Shown: positions 1 through 9,419, counted from the stretch's first letter. The stretch is 64,000 nucleotides of DNA from Prevotella sp. UBA2725 (GCA_002353825.1 DEKJ01000039.1:1-64000), one strand, 5' to 3'. Translations and numbers: made by a program. The notes: generated by a model from the letters alone, not told the origin.

Positions 1-1570
1 AACCCTACTAAAGTCTCAGAGCGTTGCGGCCCAAACCGCCAAGAATGCGATTTTTCTAGTTCGGACTGACTTTTTACCATGTGTTGGCTGATATGCGAGC
101 ATAATACCCCCTTACCCCCATCGGTGGTTACAAACGACAGCCCCTCCAAAACGTTTGGATCATCCGTAACTGACTTTGAATATGGTCCGGTAGTGCAACC
201 ATCTGTCCTTCGTGTAGATGTTCAGAGTCCATTGTCTGGCGACACGGACCCATTTCGCCGGGACAACAATGAAGGCGAAGACAAAGCGCTTCAGGCGACT
301 TTTCATGTCTACACCGGGGAAAATTTCGCTGACCTTGGCCAGCAAGTACTGGTAAAAATTCTTCAGCATGGCGGTAAAGAGAAGGAAAACCGTGTTGTCC
401 TCCATGGTTGAGAATGGAAGGTGGGCCCAACCGAAATCGTTGTTCTGTACATCGAAGTTCTTTTCGCTTGAGCCTCGCTGATTGTACTTGTCTATGACCT
501 GCTCTTCTGTACTGTCATGGTCGTTGGTCAATATGGCGCGGTACATGTATTCCATGCCGGGCAGAAACTGCTCGCCCTGTTCCGCATCCATCTTGGTACG
601 CTGCACGACAAGCCGCAAGTGCCAGTCTGAAAGGAAATCGGTGAATTCAAATGACGTGACGTCCATCTCCTGGCCGTTTACCACCGTGGGCCGCCATTCC
701 GTGCACAGCTCATACATCTGTCTGCGGTCTGCACAACTGCTGGCGCGGAGGTAGAACGTCTCTGTCCGCAGGAAAAGCTCCTCGACAAGTTCCTTGATGA
801 ACGAGCCGCAATCGGCACGGAACATGCGCACGTAAAGTCCGTGAGACTCGATATTGTCCAGCATACGGCTCAGCTCCTCCACCTGCTCAAACTTGACATT
901 TGAGTTGCCTTGCCTGTTCTCAATGCCGATTATCAGCGGACCTGAGGTCATCACGCCCGGGAAATAGCCGCGCTTCTTCTTGTAGGAATACAGTGCGTCG
1001 CTTTTCTCGGTGGGGATGAACTCATTGTCAAAGTCAACATCAATGTACTGGCCCCTCTTCAGCAGACCAAGCAGCAGTGTCATGTCAAGCAGCAAGGAGT
1101 TGAGCTTCAGAGCGGGATCGTGCGCATAGATGCTGCCAGTCTTACTTGTATAAGCTATACTAAGAGCCCGCAGCTCCTTCAATCCTCGGGCAATAGTGTC
1201 TGAACTGGGTATTCTTGCATTGGGAGCTGTGCTCAGGTACTTGTCCAGAATGGTGGTTATATCCTCTATATGATCTCCGCCACAGAGGTAAACACAGAAT
1301 AGCGCAAGCATGATATCGCTGTACTGAAAGCCAGAGTTCGCACAGCGGACATTAAGCCGCCCGTCTACCAGTTTGCCCAGCCCGGTGCGCCTAAATTCGT
1401 TCATCGCATAAAAAATTCCACCGTAGGGAACAATATTGTCGTATTTTATTGCTACTTTTGCCATGTCATTGAGAATTTTGCTTCTTTTGTTTTTGCACCA
1501 TAAAATTAGTGAAAATTCTGCACATGACAAAACTCTGAGGAACTTATTGCTCCTCAGAGACTTATAAAAA
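1..1570 (-). mobile_element. IS1380-family insertion sequence (approximate ends)
   Basis: A single transposase gene on the minus strand is bracketed by short related inverted sequences: AAGTCTCAGAGC near 11-22, and the inverse of CTCAGAGACTTAT near 1553-1565. Next to the right end is a 9-bp stem (1533-1541 with 1551-1559, 9-nt loop). The exact ends and any target duplication cannot be fixed, because the left end lies at the window edge. The right end abuts the truncated end of a PIN toxin gene, which suggests that insertion damaged that gene. Confidence 0.7.
160..1464 (-). CDS. IS1380-family transposase
   Basis: DDE transposase that would cut and paste the surrounding element. The protein is 434 aa from the ATG at 1464 (MAKVAIKYDN), the usual beginning for the family; the open frame runs 22 codons further upstream, but that part looks like leader. 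Visible catalytic-core signs are the Asp in RADCGS (about residue 218) and the family-typical YNQRGSSEKNF with Glu at about residue 334. The length fits intact IS1380 transposases (about 430 aa) and no frameshift is seen, so the element may be active. The family call rests on these motifs; no profile search was run. Confidence 0.85.
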   Translation of the reverse strand: MAKVAIKYDNIVPYGGIFYAMNEFRRTGLGKLVDGRLNVRCANSGFQYSDIMLALFCVYLCGGDHIEDITTILDKYLSTAPNARIPSSDTIARGLKELRALSIAYTSKTGSIYAHDPALKLNSLLLDMTLLLGLLKRGQYIDVDFDNEFIPTEKSDALYSYKKKRGYFPGVMTSGPLIIGIENRQGNSNVKFEQVEELSRMLDNIESHGLYVRMFRADCGSFIKELVEELFLRTETFYLRASSCADRRQMYELCTEWRPTVVNGQEMDVTSFEFTDFLSDWHLRLVVQRTKMDAEQGEQFLPGMEYMYRAILTNDHDSTEEQVIDKYNQRGSSEKNFDVQNNDFGWAHLPFSTMEDNTVFLLFTAMLKNFYQYLLAKVSEIFPGVDMKSRLKRFVFAFIVVPAKWVRVARQWTLNIYTKDRWLHYRTIFKVSYG

Positions 1571-1584
1571 AGATTAACAACAAA

Positions 1585-1881
1585 CTATGCACTTAGTTGC
1601 GGAATTAAGGAAGTAATAGATTCTTCTATCGTTAAGCGATTAACTACGGTTACATTCGCATATTTGAGAAATTTTGCAATCGTCAACTTTATGGTAGAAG
1701 CATCATTTTTATAATGCTTCTCCATTAAATAACTTGCTGTAGCAAACGACATAGAAGCCACATACAACTTTATTTTCTTGTCTATTGCTAAGCTGACTAT
1801 TAGAAGTACATCTGCGAAGAACTTTTCTCTTTCCGCTAAATAATCAACTAATACATTAGTATCAAGAAAGACCTTTATCAT
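1585..1881 (-). pseudogene. PIN-domain toxin, 3'-truncated
   Basis: Toxin of a type II toxin-antitoxin pair; PIN proteins are Mg-dependent RNases. The start is the ATG at 1881, overlapping the antitoxin stop as ATGA, which indicates translational coupling. The N-terminal motif VFLDTNVLVDYL carries the first catalytic Asp, and SFATASYLMEKHYK fits the middle of the fold. Only 98 aa remain against about 130-140 in family members. The C-terminal part, where the remaining acidic residues of the DFED type belong, is missing; the frame stops after ITSLIPQLSA, about 15-20 nt before the IS1380-type element. Toxin activity is therefore probably lost. Confidence 0.65.
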
Positions 1882-2135
1882 TTGTATTTTTCCTCCCAAT
1901 GTTTATGCATAGCTTCCTTGTCATCAATTGCAGGTCCACCCTTTATGCCTTTAACTATATCCATGGCAATAGGATTGATTACTAAATCCGACTTAGAGAT
2001 CTTCGCTCTTTTGGGCTCCTTAATAATTTTACTGACATATCTACTTATCCGATTGATAACGCTCTCATCATTGATACCCTCAATAGAGTTGATAAGAGAA
2101 GCCTTCATTTCTAACGCTGTCATAAAACCGGTCAT
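1878..2135 (-). CDS. antitoxin partner of the PIN toxin
   Basis: An 85-aa charged protein directly upstream of, and overlapping (ATGA), the PIN gene: the antitoxin position in vapBC-like pairs. The N-terminal part (MTALEMKASLINSIEGIND) and the basic middle (KIIKEPKRAKISKSD) would suit a DNA- and toxin-binding protein, but I recognise no named antitoxin fold. Two starts are possible, ATG at 2135 or at 2123 (MTALEMK); the second resembles relatives better. A good promoter lies at 2154-2185. With the toxin truncated, this gene may be an orphan antitoxin. Confidence 0.65.
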   Translation of the reverse strand: MTGFMTALEMKASLINSIEGINDESVINRISRYVSKIIKEPKRAKISKSDLVINPIAMDIVKGIKGGPAIDDKEAMHKHWEEKYK

Positions 2136-2153
2136 TTAATGATTTCACAGTCA

Positions 2154-2185
2154 CAAAGATAAGCATTTTATTTTATCCTCGCAAA
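2154..2185 (-). promoter_or_regulatory. Bacteroidetes-type promoter of the antitoxin-toxin pair
   Basis: On the minus strand TTTG (2182-2185) is followed after 20 nt by TATCTTTG (2154-2161), close to the Bacteroidetes consensus TTTG-N19-TAnnTTTG. Transcription would start near 2147, giving a leader of only about 12-25 nt. Confidence 0.6.
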
Positions 2186-2223
2186 TCTTTTCCGCTTTTT
2201 GTCGACAAAGAGAAACTGTGGGG

Positions 2224-2916
2224 CTATTTTTCCTTCACACACCTTACAGCATTTCCTTCCGTACGGTTTGTGTTGTCGCCTTTAAGCACAGCATTGCTAC
2301 GATAGGTAAGACATTTACCGTCCTTGTAATTGAAGGGAATAGCACACCAGTTGCTACCTTGAGCATAGTCGTAATCACTTCTGTTTGTAGCGCCCTGGTT
2401 CTCGTCTTTATCCTGCCAGATGGTTCCTCCGTCTTCCATGTTGCGATAGCCATTGGCCGGGAACCAGATCGTAGATCCCGTCTGCCAGCCCTGGGTATAG
2501 AAGTCCCATCCATTGTCCCAACTGCCTTTGACATTGAAGAAGACAGCGGAACCGTCACTGGCAATTCCACTGACCCCAAAGTTGCTCGTCACCGAGGTGA
2601 GAATAGCGGCACGCGTCAACGGATTGCCTGCTGACGACTCACCATCATACTGTGTCGGGGTAGTAATCTTCATCACTGGAACGGTCAAGCCCTTAGCCTG
2701 AACCGATTCGAAGAAGGATGATTTTGCAGCCTCCTCAGCGTTGCTCTGTGGTGATACGGAGGTACGGAAACTGATGGCCTGACCTTTGACATTCTGCTCT
2801 TCCAGATCCTTATCAGAACAGGCGCAAAGGGTAAGAAGGGCCAGAGAAAAACAAAGAATGCCCTTGTGGTTATAATGTTTTTGGATTCTTCCGGAATTTA
2901 GATTGATAACCACCAA
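2224..2916 (-). CDS. fimbrillin-like / FISUMP-like lipoprotein
   Basis: A 230-aa predicted outer-surface lipoprotein. A hydrophobic stretch ends in LTLCAC with Cys near residue 33, followed by SDKDLEEQ, a typical Bacteroidetes lipobox and export context. The middle (AISFRTSVSPQSN, then NPLTRAAILTSVTSNFGVSGI) matches the N-terminal pattern of fimbrillin-family proteins. The last part (TIWFPANGYRNMEDGG, then GNAVRCVKEK) looks like the end of a FISUMP domain. The protein is short for a fimbrillin, so it may be an internally deleted or composite gene. The N-terminus before the signal peptide is unusual, and the start codon lies only about 5 nt from a palindromic repeat, so the 5' end may have been remodelled. 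Confidence 0.5.
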   Translation of the reverse strand: MVVINLNSGRIQKHYNHKGILCFSLALLTLCACSDKDLEEQNVKGQAISFRTSVSPQSNAEEAAKSSFFESVQAKGLTVPVMKITTPTQYDGESSAGNPLTRAAILTSVTSNFGVSGIASDGSAVFFNVKGSWDNGWDFYTQGWQTGSTIWFPANGYRNMEDGGTIWQDKDENQGATNRSDYDYAQGSNWCAIPFNYKDGKCLTYRSNAVLKGDNTNRTEGNAVRCVKEK

Positions 2917-2920
2917 ACAG

Positions 2921-3101
2921 CCTCGGAGATACTGACTGCGCCTTGGCGCGCTATATTATGTATGATACGCCATAGCGCACTACGTGCAGTCTGTCTCCCC
3001 GAGGCAGAAGGTCAAATATCACAACTCTATGCTAATAGACCCCAGGCTACGTCGCTGCGCTCCTTGCCTGGGGTTAAAAAGAGTGTGCCTCTCCGAGGCA
3101 C
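2921..3101. repeat. composite palindromic intergenic repeat, copy 1
   Basis: Three nested inverted structures fill this gap. First, imperfect arms at 2921-2940 and 2984-3004 (both reading CCTCGG...ACTG inward). Second, a 9-bp stem ACCCCAGGC at 3039-3047 paired with 3066-3074. Third, a 7-bp stem GTGCCTC at 3085-3091 with 3095-3101 and a TCC loop. The last two repeat the layout at 54158-54215: a CCCC/GGGG hairpin, a TTAA or CTAA spacer, then a mini-hairpin with a 3-nt loop. No ORF is convincing here. Confidence 0.6.
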
Positions 3102-3198
3102 TAATCAACCCAAAAACCAGAAGAACTTTTTTATTGTTTGACCGATTTATAACCCTCCTTTGGTTGAAATACGACCCGTATGGAAAGCTTTTTTCACG

Positions 3199-3206
3199 TA
3201 ACTTTG
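3199..3206 (+). promoter_or_regulatory. candidate -7 element of locus 1
   Basis: TAACTTTG matches the Bacteroidetes -7 element TAnnTTTG and lies about 88 nt before the first gene of locus 1. No good TTTG is found at the usual upstream distance, which would fit an activator-dependent promoter such as one driven by the HTCS encoded downstream. Confidence 0.4.
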
Positions 3207-3293
3207 CATCGTTAACAAAAAGCGAACCCATCCGTTAAGGACCGGTAATGAGAATAAATAAGTAACAACAATAAAAATTAAAACCTACGATTC

Positions 3294-4751
3294 ATGACAA
3301 AACACTTTAGAATGTTATGGAACGTCGTTTTTCTGTCGCTCATGCTTACAGCAGGCTTCGCCTTGCAGTCGTGCAGCAGCGATGACGACTATCCTACCGT
3401 AGACGGTCTGGCTCCTACGCTGGACATCACGACCGCCATTCAGACGGAACCCGGCCGCGACTTCACCATCACGGGCGTGGCAAAAGATGCCGATGGTCTC
3501 AAATCGATCAGGCTCGTCAACGACAGTCTGCATCTCGACAAGACAATCGACTTCCTCACTTATTACCCCGACTCGCTCCTCCACACCTACAACCTCTCTT
3601 ATAAGTATGCAGGTCAGAGCACGTGGAACGAGAATGAGGCCTTCCCCGTCGAGATCACCGTTACCGATGTCGGCGGACGTACCACAACAAAGACCGTCAA
3701 TGTCACAACAGACGGCGACTTCTCCAATCCTACATTTACTTCCGCTCCATCTTCAAGTTTAACTGTTCTACTACAAAATCCAAAACTAACGCTCAACACA
3801 ACAGTAGCCGACAACAAGAATCTGGGCTACATCAAGGTATTTATCCCCGGTCTGAACATCAACGACAGCGTCCTCATCAGTGGCAAGGAATACAAGTTCA
3901 CGAAGACCTACGACCTGCCAGCAACAGAAGGCAGCTATGAGATGACACTCACCGTAGGCGACGCCGCAGGCAACAAGACCACGACGAACTCTACGATCAA
4001 GGTCAGCGATCTGCCCGACTTCACACGTATGTATCTTGCTGATGTCGACAACACCGAGCAACTGAACAGTGACCTTTATGGTGTGCCAATGCTCATCGAG
4101 CACACAGGCAAGTACCAGTACACGGCACATTATTATAATAAGGCAGCCGGTACGAAGGTACGCTTCATCCCGCAGCTCACCGACTTCCAGCCTATCTGCT
4201 TCGCTGTCGACCCATCCACGGGTCTGCTCACCAGCGATCCTTCCGTAGGCGAGCCTATCGTGCTCAACGAGACCGGTTATGTAGAGATCAAGTTCAACAC
4301 CGTCACTGGCGACTGGAGCGTTGACAAGTGGACGCCAACAACAAAGAAGATGACCCTCGATGGCACGACCACCGTTGACTTCAAGGATGGCAGTGGCGCT
4401 CAGCCGGCACAGATCTGTCTCGCAGGCAGTGGACTGCCCGGCACACCAAGCTGGACGACAAACCAGAACAACAACGCCTTCATCCTCTATCAGGACAAGA
4501 ACAATCCTTATCGTCTCTATCGCGAGATGAAACTTGAGAAGGGAACGAAGGTCAGCTTCACGATCTCTCAGACTCACTGGTGGGGCTGGTGGCCGGAGCC
4601 ATACTGGCGCTTCGACGGCAGCGACGAGAACGGTGCCAACGTGCTCAACGGTGGCGACAACATGAAAGAAGTCACTGTACCGGCAACCGGCACTTATCTC
4701 TTCGAGTTCGACTATGCCCTGCTGCGCTCACGCATCACGCTCGTGAAATAA
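3294..4751 (+). CDS. SusE/F-like surface glycan-binding lipoprotein
   Basis: A 485-aa predicted lipoprotein on the cell surface that would hold oligosaccharide for the SusC/SusD pair encoded next. The signal peptide ends at LQSC (Cys about residue 27), followed by SSDDD, a typical surface-export signal. Residues about 40-240 show two or three Ig-like beta repeats (GRDFTITGVAKDADGLKSI; EGSYEMTLTVGDAAGN). The C-terminal part contains an aromatic cluster, HWWGWWPEPYWR (about residues 428-440), a plausible sugar-binding platform. The gene is first in the operon, 33 nt before susC; in most such loci the binding protein follows susD. Substrate is inferred from the neighbouring GH30 genes only. Confidence 0.7.
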   Translation: MTKHFRMLWNVVFLSLMLTAGFALQSCSSDDDYPTVDGLAPTLDITTAIQTEPGRDFTITGVAKDADGLKSIRLVNDSLHLDKTIDFLTYYPDSLLHTYNLSYKYAGQSTWNENEAFPVEITVTDVGGRTTTKTVNVTTDGDFSNPTFTSAPSSSLTVLLQNPKLTLNTTVADNKNLGYIKVFIPGLNINDSVLISGKEYKFTKTYDLPATEGSYEMTLTVGDAAGNKTTTNSTIKVSDLPDFTRMYLADVDNTEQLNSDLYGVPMLIEHTGKYQYTAHYYNKAAGTKVRFIPQLTDFQPICFAVDPSTGLLTSDPSVGEPIVLNETGYVEIKFNTVTGDWSVDKWTPTTKKMTLDGTTTVDFKDGSGAQPAQICLAGSGLPGTPSWTTNQNNNAFILYQDKNNPYRLYREMKLEKGTKVSFTISQTHWWGWWPEPYWRFDGSDENGANVLNGGDNMKEVTVPATGTYLFEFDYALLRSRITLVK

Positions 4752-4784
4752 CATTCCACGCTTTCAACCATTAAAGACAATAAA

Positions 4785-7700
4785 ATGAAACGATATATAT
4801 TATTACTGTTCACGTGCCTCTTTGTGCTCATTGCCAACGCACAGGACGTGACGCTACGGGGCACGGTCACCTCGAAGACTGACCAGCAGCCCGTCATCGG
4901 TGCCTATGTCAAGGTGAAAGGCTCCACACAGGGAGCCGTCACCGACATCGACGGTCACTACACCATCAAAGTACCGGCAAAGGCCACCATCGAAGTGACC
5001 TCCATCGGCTACACCACGCAGACCATCGCCGTCAACGGCCGCAGCAATATCGATGTGGTGCTCGCCGACGCTGCTTCCGACCTCAACGAGGTTGTCGTCA
5101 TCGGTTACGGTGCCGTGAAGAAAGGCGACCTCACATCGAGCATCTCTGCCATCAAGGGCGACGAGCTAGAGCACCTCACCACAGGCAACGTCATGAACGC
5201 CCTGCAGGGTCAGGTCAATGGTGTGCAGATCTCCAACTCCGGCTCACCAGGAGCTACCCCGCGTGTCATCATCCGCGGTGTGTCGACCATCAACGGTTCC
5301 GACCCGCTCTATGTCGTCGACGGCATGCCTGTGGGCACAAACATCAACTTCCTCAACCAGAACGATATCGAGAGCATGCAGGTCCTCAAGGATGCTTCCG
5401 CCGCCGCCATCTATGGTACACGTGGATCCAACGGTGTCATCCTCATCACGACCAAGAAAGGCTCTAAGGGTAAGACTAAGTTCCAGGCCACTGCCTCCTG
5501 GGGTCTGCAGACCATGAGCAAGCCCGACATCGCCAAGGCATCAGAGTATGAGAAAGTGTTCAAGATGCGTTACACCAATGACGGACAGACACCTTCTTAC
5601 AACGGCAAGGAGAACATCACCGATGCCGAAGGTACCGACTGGTGGGACGAGTGCATGCGCGACGTTGCACTGACACAGAACTACGATTTCGGTTTCCAGG
5701 GCGGTAACGACAAGCTCATCTATTCAGCCAACATCGGTTATTTCCGCCAGAACTCTCAGTATAAGGTGGGCGACTATCAGAAGCTCAACGCCCGCTTCTC
5801 CATGGAGTACAACTTCAACAAGATCGTGAAGGCCGGTATCGACATGACACCACGCTATGAGAACTGGAACGACACGCCGAGCCTCATCGGTTCTATCATG
5901 GCTATGGATCCTACGACCCCTGTCATGCGCCCCGAGAGTGAGTGGACCTCCAATGAGTACAGCAACTATGCTCGCTCCAACAACAACCAGACCTGGAACC
6001 CAGTAGCTTCCATGTACCGTCTCGACTCTCATGCTGACGAGTATGCCATGCTCATGACTCCGTATGTCGCTATCTCACCGATTGACGGTCTGACGTTCCG
6101 TACCCAGTTTGGCATCAACGCCCGTTTCCGCATGACCGACAGCTTCGTGCCTGAGTTCTTCATCGATAACCTCGAGCAGCAGAACCCCTCTACCGTGAGC
6201 AGCAGCCATGAGAACTGGGTCGACTGGAACTGGTCCAACACCCTGACATACATGAAGACCTTCGCCAAGAAGCACAACCTCAACGTCATGGCCGGCTACA
6301 CCATGGAGCGTTTCCAGGACTATTCGCTCTCCGGCAGCCGCGACGATGTGCCCTCAAGCATTGAGACGATGCGTTACATCAACGCCGGTACAAAGAACCA
6401 GCAGGTCAGCGGCACAGCCACCTACTCCTCGCTCATCTCTTATCTCGGCCGTCTGATGTACAACTACGACGAGCGCTACTATCTCACTGCCAGTGTGCGT
6501 GTCGATGGCAGCTCTAAGTTCCCGAAAGGTAACAAGTATGCCACCTTCCCCTCTGTCTCCGGTGCATGGCGTATCTCCGGTGAGCCGTTCATGCAGAACC
6601 AGCATGTCTTCGACGACCTCAAGCTCCGCCTCGGCTGGGGTAAGGTCGGTAACCAGAACATCTCCAATGATGCTTATCTCTCCTCTGTAGGTACCGTGCG
6701 TTACGTCTTCGGTCCTGACGCTACTACCACTGTCGGAACAGCCGTCAACCGTATCGGTAACACCAATGTGCGCTGGGAGACTGTCGAGGACTATAACATC
6801 GGTCTCGATATGGCTTTCCTGAAGAACCGCCTGAAGGTCACTGCCGACTGGTTCACGAAGAAGAGCCACGACATGCTCATGCAGAAAGAGAACCTTCTCT
6901 TCCTCGGTCTTCCTGCCTGGAACGGTCAGATGTGGGAGAACGTGGGCTCCATGAAGGCAACAGGATGGGAGCTCGGCATCAACTGGAACGATCAGATCCG
7001 CGACTTCCAGTACGGCGCTACGCTCAACCTCTCAAGCACCCGCAACAAGGCTGTCAATCTCAATGGCAACTATATCTACACCGGATCGCACAATGGTGAC
7101 TACATCATCCGCAACGAGGAAGGCAGAGAGATCAGCCAGTTCTACGGCTATGTCGTCGACGGCATCTTCCAGAACCAGACAGAGGTGACATCCTATACCG
7201 ATGAGCACGGAAACGCCATGCAGGCCAACGCCAAGCCCGGCGACTTCCGCTACAAGGATCTCAACCACGACGGAAAGATTGACGAGAACGATAAGACTTA
7301 TATCGGCAATCCGTTCCCCGATCTCATGGTCGGTCTGAACCTCAATGCCGCTTGGAGAGGCTTCGACTTCCTCGCACAGTTCTACGGCACCTTCGGCAAC
7401 GACATCTACAACCTCAACAAAGAGCGCTATTCAGGTGTCAACGGCTCCAACGTCTATGCCGGCACGCTTGAGAAGGCATGGCATGGTGAGGGTACCAGCA
7501 CCGACGTCCCCCGTCTGAGCGTCAACGATGCCAACGGCAACTATATCAAGCCAAGCTCCTACTTCGTCGAGGATGGTTCCTATTTCCGTTGCAAGCTCCT
7601 GCAGATCGGTTACACGCTGCCTTCAAGCATCATGAAGAACGTCAAGCTGCGCTTCTCGCTCTCTGCACAGAACCTCTTCACCATCACAGGTTACTCCGGG

Positions 7701-7808
7701 GCTGATCCTGAGACAGCATCCATGGGAAGTGTGACACAGGCCGGTATCGACTGGACAGGTTATCCTAACCCCCGCACCTTCCTCTTCGGACTCAATCTTA
7801 ATTTCTAA
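4785..7808 (+). CDS. SusC-like TonB-dependent outer-membrane transporter (locus 1)
   Basis: A 1007-aa outer-membrane barrel that imports oligosaccharides with energy from TonB. A signal peptide ends at IANAQ. Then comes a carboxypeptidase-regulatory-like beta domain (VTLRGTVTSKTDQQPVIGAYVKV, residues about 22-100), the conserved NEVVVIGYGAVKK segment, and the plug domain with NGSDPLYVVDGMPV and LKDASAAAIYGTRGSNGVI. The rest is the 22-strand barrel, ending in a C-terminal Phe (FGLNLNF) as needed for barrel insertion. The length is typical. It lacks the extra N-terminal STN domain, which agrees with HTCS rather than ECF/FecR control. SusD follows after 15 nt. Confidence 0.9.
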   Translation: MKRYILLLFTCLFVLIANAQDVTLRGTVTSKTDQQPVIGAYVKVKGSTQGAVTDIDGHYTIKVPAKATIEVTSIGYTTQTIAVNGRSNIDVVLADAASDLNEVVVIGYGAVKKGDLTSSISAIKGDELEHLTTGNVMNALQGQVNGVQISNSGSPGATPRVIIRGVSTINGSDPLYVVDGMPVGTNINFLNQNDIESMQVLKDASAAAIYGTRGSNGVILITTKKGSKGKTKFQATASWGLQTMSKPDIAKASEYEKVFKMRYTNDGQTPSYNGKENITDAEGTDWWDECMRDVALTQNYDFGFQGGNDKLIYSANIGYFRQNSQYKVGDYQKLNARFSMEYNFNKIVKAGIDMTPRYENWNDTPSLIGSIMAMDPTTPVMRPESEWTSNEYSNYARSNNNQTWNPVASMYRLDSHADEYAMLMTPYVAISPIDGLTFRTQFGINARFRMTDSFVPEFFIDNLEQQNPSTVSSSHENWVDWNWSNTLTYMKTFAKKHNLNVMAGYTMERFQDYSLSGSRDDVPSSIETMRYINAGTKNQQVSGTATYSSLISYLGRLMYNYDERYYLTASVRVDGSSKFPKGNKYATFPSVSGAWRISGEPFMQNQHVFDDLKLRLGWGKVGNQNISNDAYLSSVGTVRYVFGPDATTTVGTAVNRIGNTNVRWETVEDYNIGLDMAFLKNRLKVTADWFTKKSHDMLMQKENLLFLGLPAWNGQMWENVGSMKATGWELGINWNDQIRDFQYGATLNLSSTRNKAVNLNGNYIYTGSHNGDYIIRNEEGREISQFYGYVVDGIFQNQTEVTSYTDEHGNAMQANAKPGDFRYKDLNHDGKIDENDKTYIGNPFPDLMVGLNLNAAWRGFDFLAQFYGTFGNDIYNLNKERYSGVNGSNVYAGTLEKAWHGEGTSTDVPRLSVNDANGNYIKPSSYFVEDGSYFRCKLLQIGYTLPSSIMKNVKLRFSLSAQNLFTITGYSGADPETASMGSVTQAGIDWTGYPNPRTFLFGLNLNF

Positions 7809-7823
7809 AACACGACAATCAAT

Positions 7824-9413
7824 ATGAAAGCATATATCATAGGCCTCTCGCTCGCTTCTGCCCTTGTCTTGGGCAGTTGCTCCGACTTCCTCGATGAGCC
7901 GCTGAGAGGAACACAAACTATCGACAACTACTACACGTCTGAGGAAGAGGTGGAACAGCAGGTCACCGGTTGCTATCAGACCCTCGCCTTCGACGACTGG
8001 TGGCAGATCTACAAACAGTATGTCATGAACGATATCGTGACAGACGATGAGTGGATGGGTAACACCACACAGGACCAGGGCGACTACCGTCCGCTGGCTT
8101 ACTACACGGGCAACGCCGTGGAAGCCGGCAATGGTGTGCAGAACTTCTATCAGTATCGTTTCAAGGGTATCTTCCAGTGCAATGCCACGATAGAGCGCTC
8201 GCAGAACGTCAAGTTCCAGGACGAGAGCAAGAAGAACCGTCTCCTTGCCGAGGCCCGTTTCATCCGTGCCTTCGAGTATTTCGAGCTTGCACGCAGCTTT
8301 GGCGGCATGCCTATCATGACGAAGATCACCATGCCTTCCGAGGCCAAAGGTATCGCCCGGGCAAGTCTCGACTCTACCTACGCCTTCATCGAGCAAGATC
8401 TTCTCGCTGCCATCCCTTACCTGCCGCTCCGCTCCCAGCAGAGCTCTAGCGACCTCGGCCGCATCACGAAGGGTGCCGCTCAGGGTATGCTGGCAAAGGT
8501 CTATCTCTATCAGGAGAAATACAAACAGGCTGAGGAACAGCTCAAAGCCGTCATCAACAGTGGCGAGTACAAACTCCTGCCCAACTTCGGCGACGTATGG
8601 AGCATGGACCACAACAACTCTGAGGAGAGCCTCTTCGAGTATCAGACCAACAGCGACATCTCCTACAACCTCGGTGAGCGTATCTCTGTCGTCGTAGGCA
8701 GTCGTGACGACTCCGGATGGAGCTGGGGCCTGCCGACGAGCAACCTCGAGAAAGCCTTCAAAGATGAGGGCGACTCTATCCGTCTGCGCTATACCATCAT
8801 GCACGATGGTCAGACGGATGTACCGGGCGATCCCACTTACACCAAGGACAACCCTTACGTCATCTCTCCGAGCAAGCATAAGAGTGCCCGTTGCAACATG
8901 AAGCTTTATATCCCGAAAGCTAAGCGTCCCGATCCGTACGATGCACCGCATATTCCGCTCAACTACCGCATCCTGCGCTATGCTGACATCCTGCTGATGT
9001 ATGCAGAGGTAGAGAACGCCTTAGGCAACGACGCCGAGGCACGCAAGGCTCTCAACCAGGTGCGTGAGCGCGTGAAGCTCAAGGACGTGACATCTTCGGG
9101 TAAAGAGCTGCGCAACGCTATCCGCAAGGAGCGCCGCCTCGAGCTCGCCCTCGAAGGCAACCGGCTCTTCGACCTGCGTCGCTGGACCGATGACAACGGC
9201 AAGAAGGCTATCTGCAACGTCATGGGCCCCAACGGTTCGTTCGTCATCTACAACACGAAGGAAAGCACCGACAAATATGAGCTCTCCAACACCAAGGAGA
9301 ATCAGGATGAGGGCATCAACTTCAAGGAAGGACGCGATGAGCTCTATCCTATTCCTAACTCTGAGATCATTCAGAGCAATGGTGTAATCAAACAGAACCC
9401 AGGATACAATTAA
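7824..9413 (+). CDS. SusD-like surface glycan-binding lipoprotein (locus 1)
   Basis: A 529-aa partner lid of the SusC barrel. A lipoprotein signal with Cys in LVLGSCSDFLDEP opens the protein. The RagB/SusD fold shows as TPR-like helices, with family marks such as AEARFIRAFEYFELARSFGGMPI and the C-terminal block RKERRLELALEGNRLFDLRRW, ending in IIQSNGVIKQNPGYN. It is cotranscribed with susC (15-nt gap). A strong terminator hairpin directly follows, so the GH30 genes downstream are partly uncoupled from susCD. Confidence 0.9.
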   Translation: MKAYIIGLSLASALVLGSCSDFLDEPLRGTQTIDNYYTSEEEVEQQVTGCYQTLAFDDWWQIYKQYVMNDIVTDDEWMGNTTQDQGDYRPLAYYTGNAVEAGNGVQNFYQYRFKGIFQCNATIERSQNVKFQDESKKNRLLAEARFIRAFEYFELARSFGGMPIMTKITMPSEAKGIARASLDSTYAFIEQDLLAAIPYLPLRSQQSSSDLGRITKGAAQGMLAKVYLYQEKYKQAEEQLKAVINSGEYKLLPNFGDVWSMDHNNSEESLFEYQTNSDISYNLGERISVVVGSRDDSGWSWGLPTSNLEKAFKDEGDSIRLRYTIMHDGQTDVPGDPTYTKDNPYVISPSKHKSARCNMKLYIPKAKRPDPYDAPHIPLNYRILRYADILLMYAEVENALGNDAEARKALNQVRERVKLKDVTSSGKELRNAIRKERRLELALEGNRLFDLRRWTDDNGKKAICNVMGPNGSFVIYNTKESTDKYELSNTKENQDEGINFKEGRDELYPIPNSEIIQSNGVIKQNPGYN

Positions 9414-9419
9414 CAGAGA

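Noticed and set aside
1..430. Plus-strand ORFs inside the IS
   Set aside because: Antisense to the conserved end of the transposase; no domain signs.
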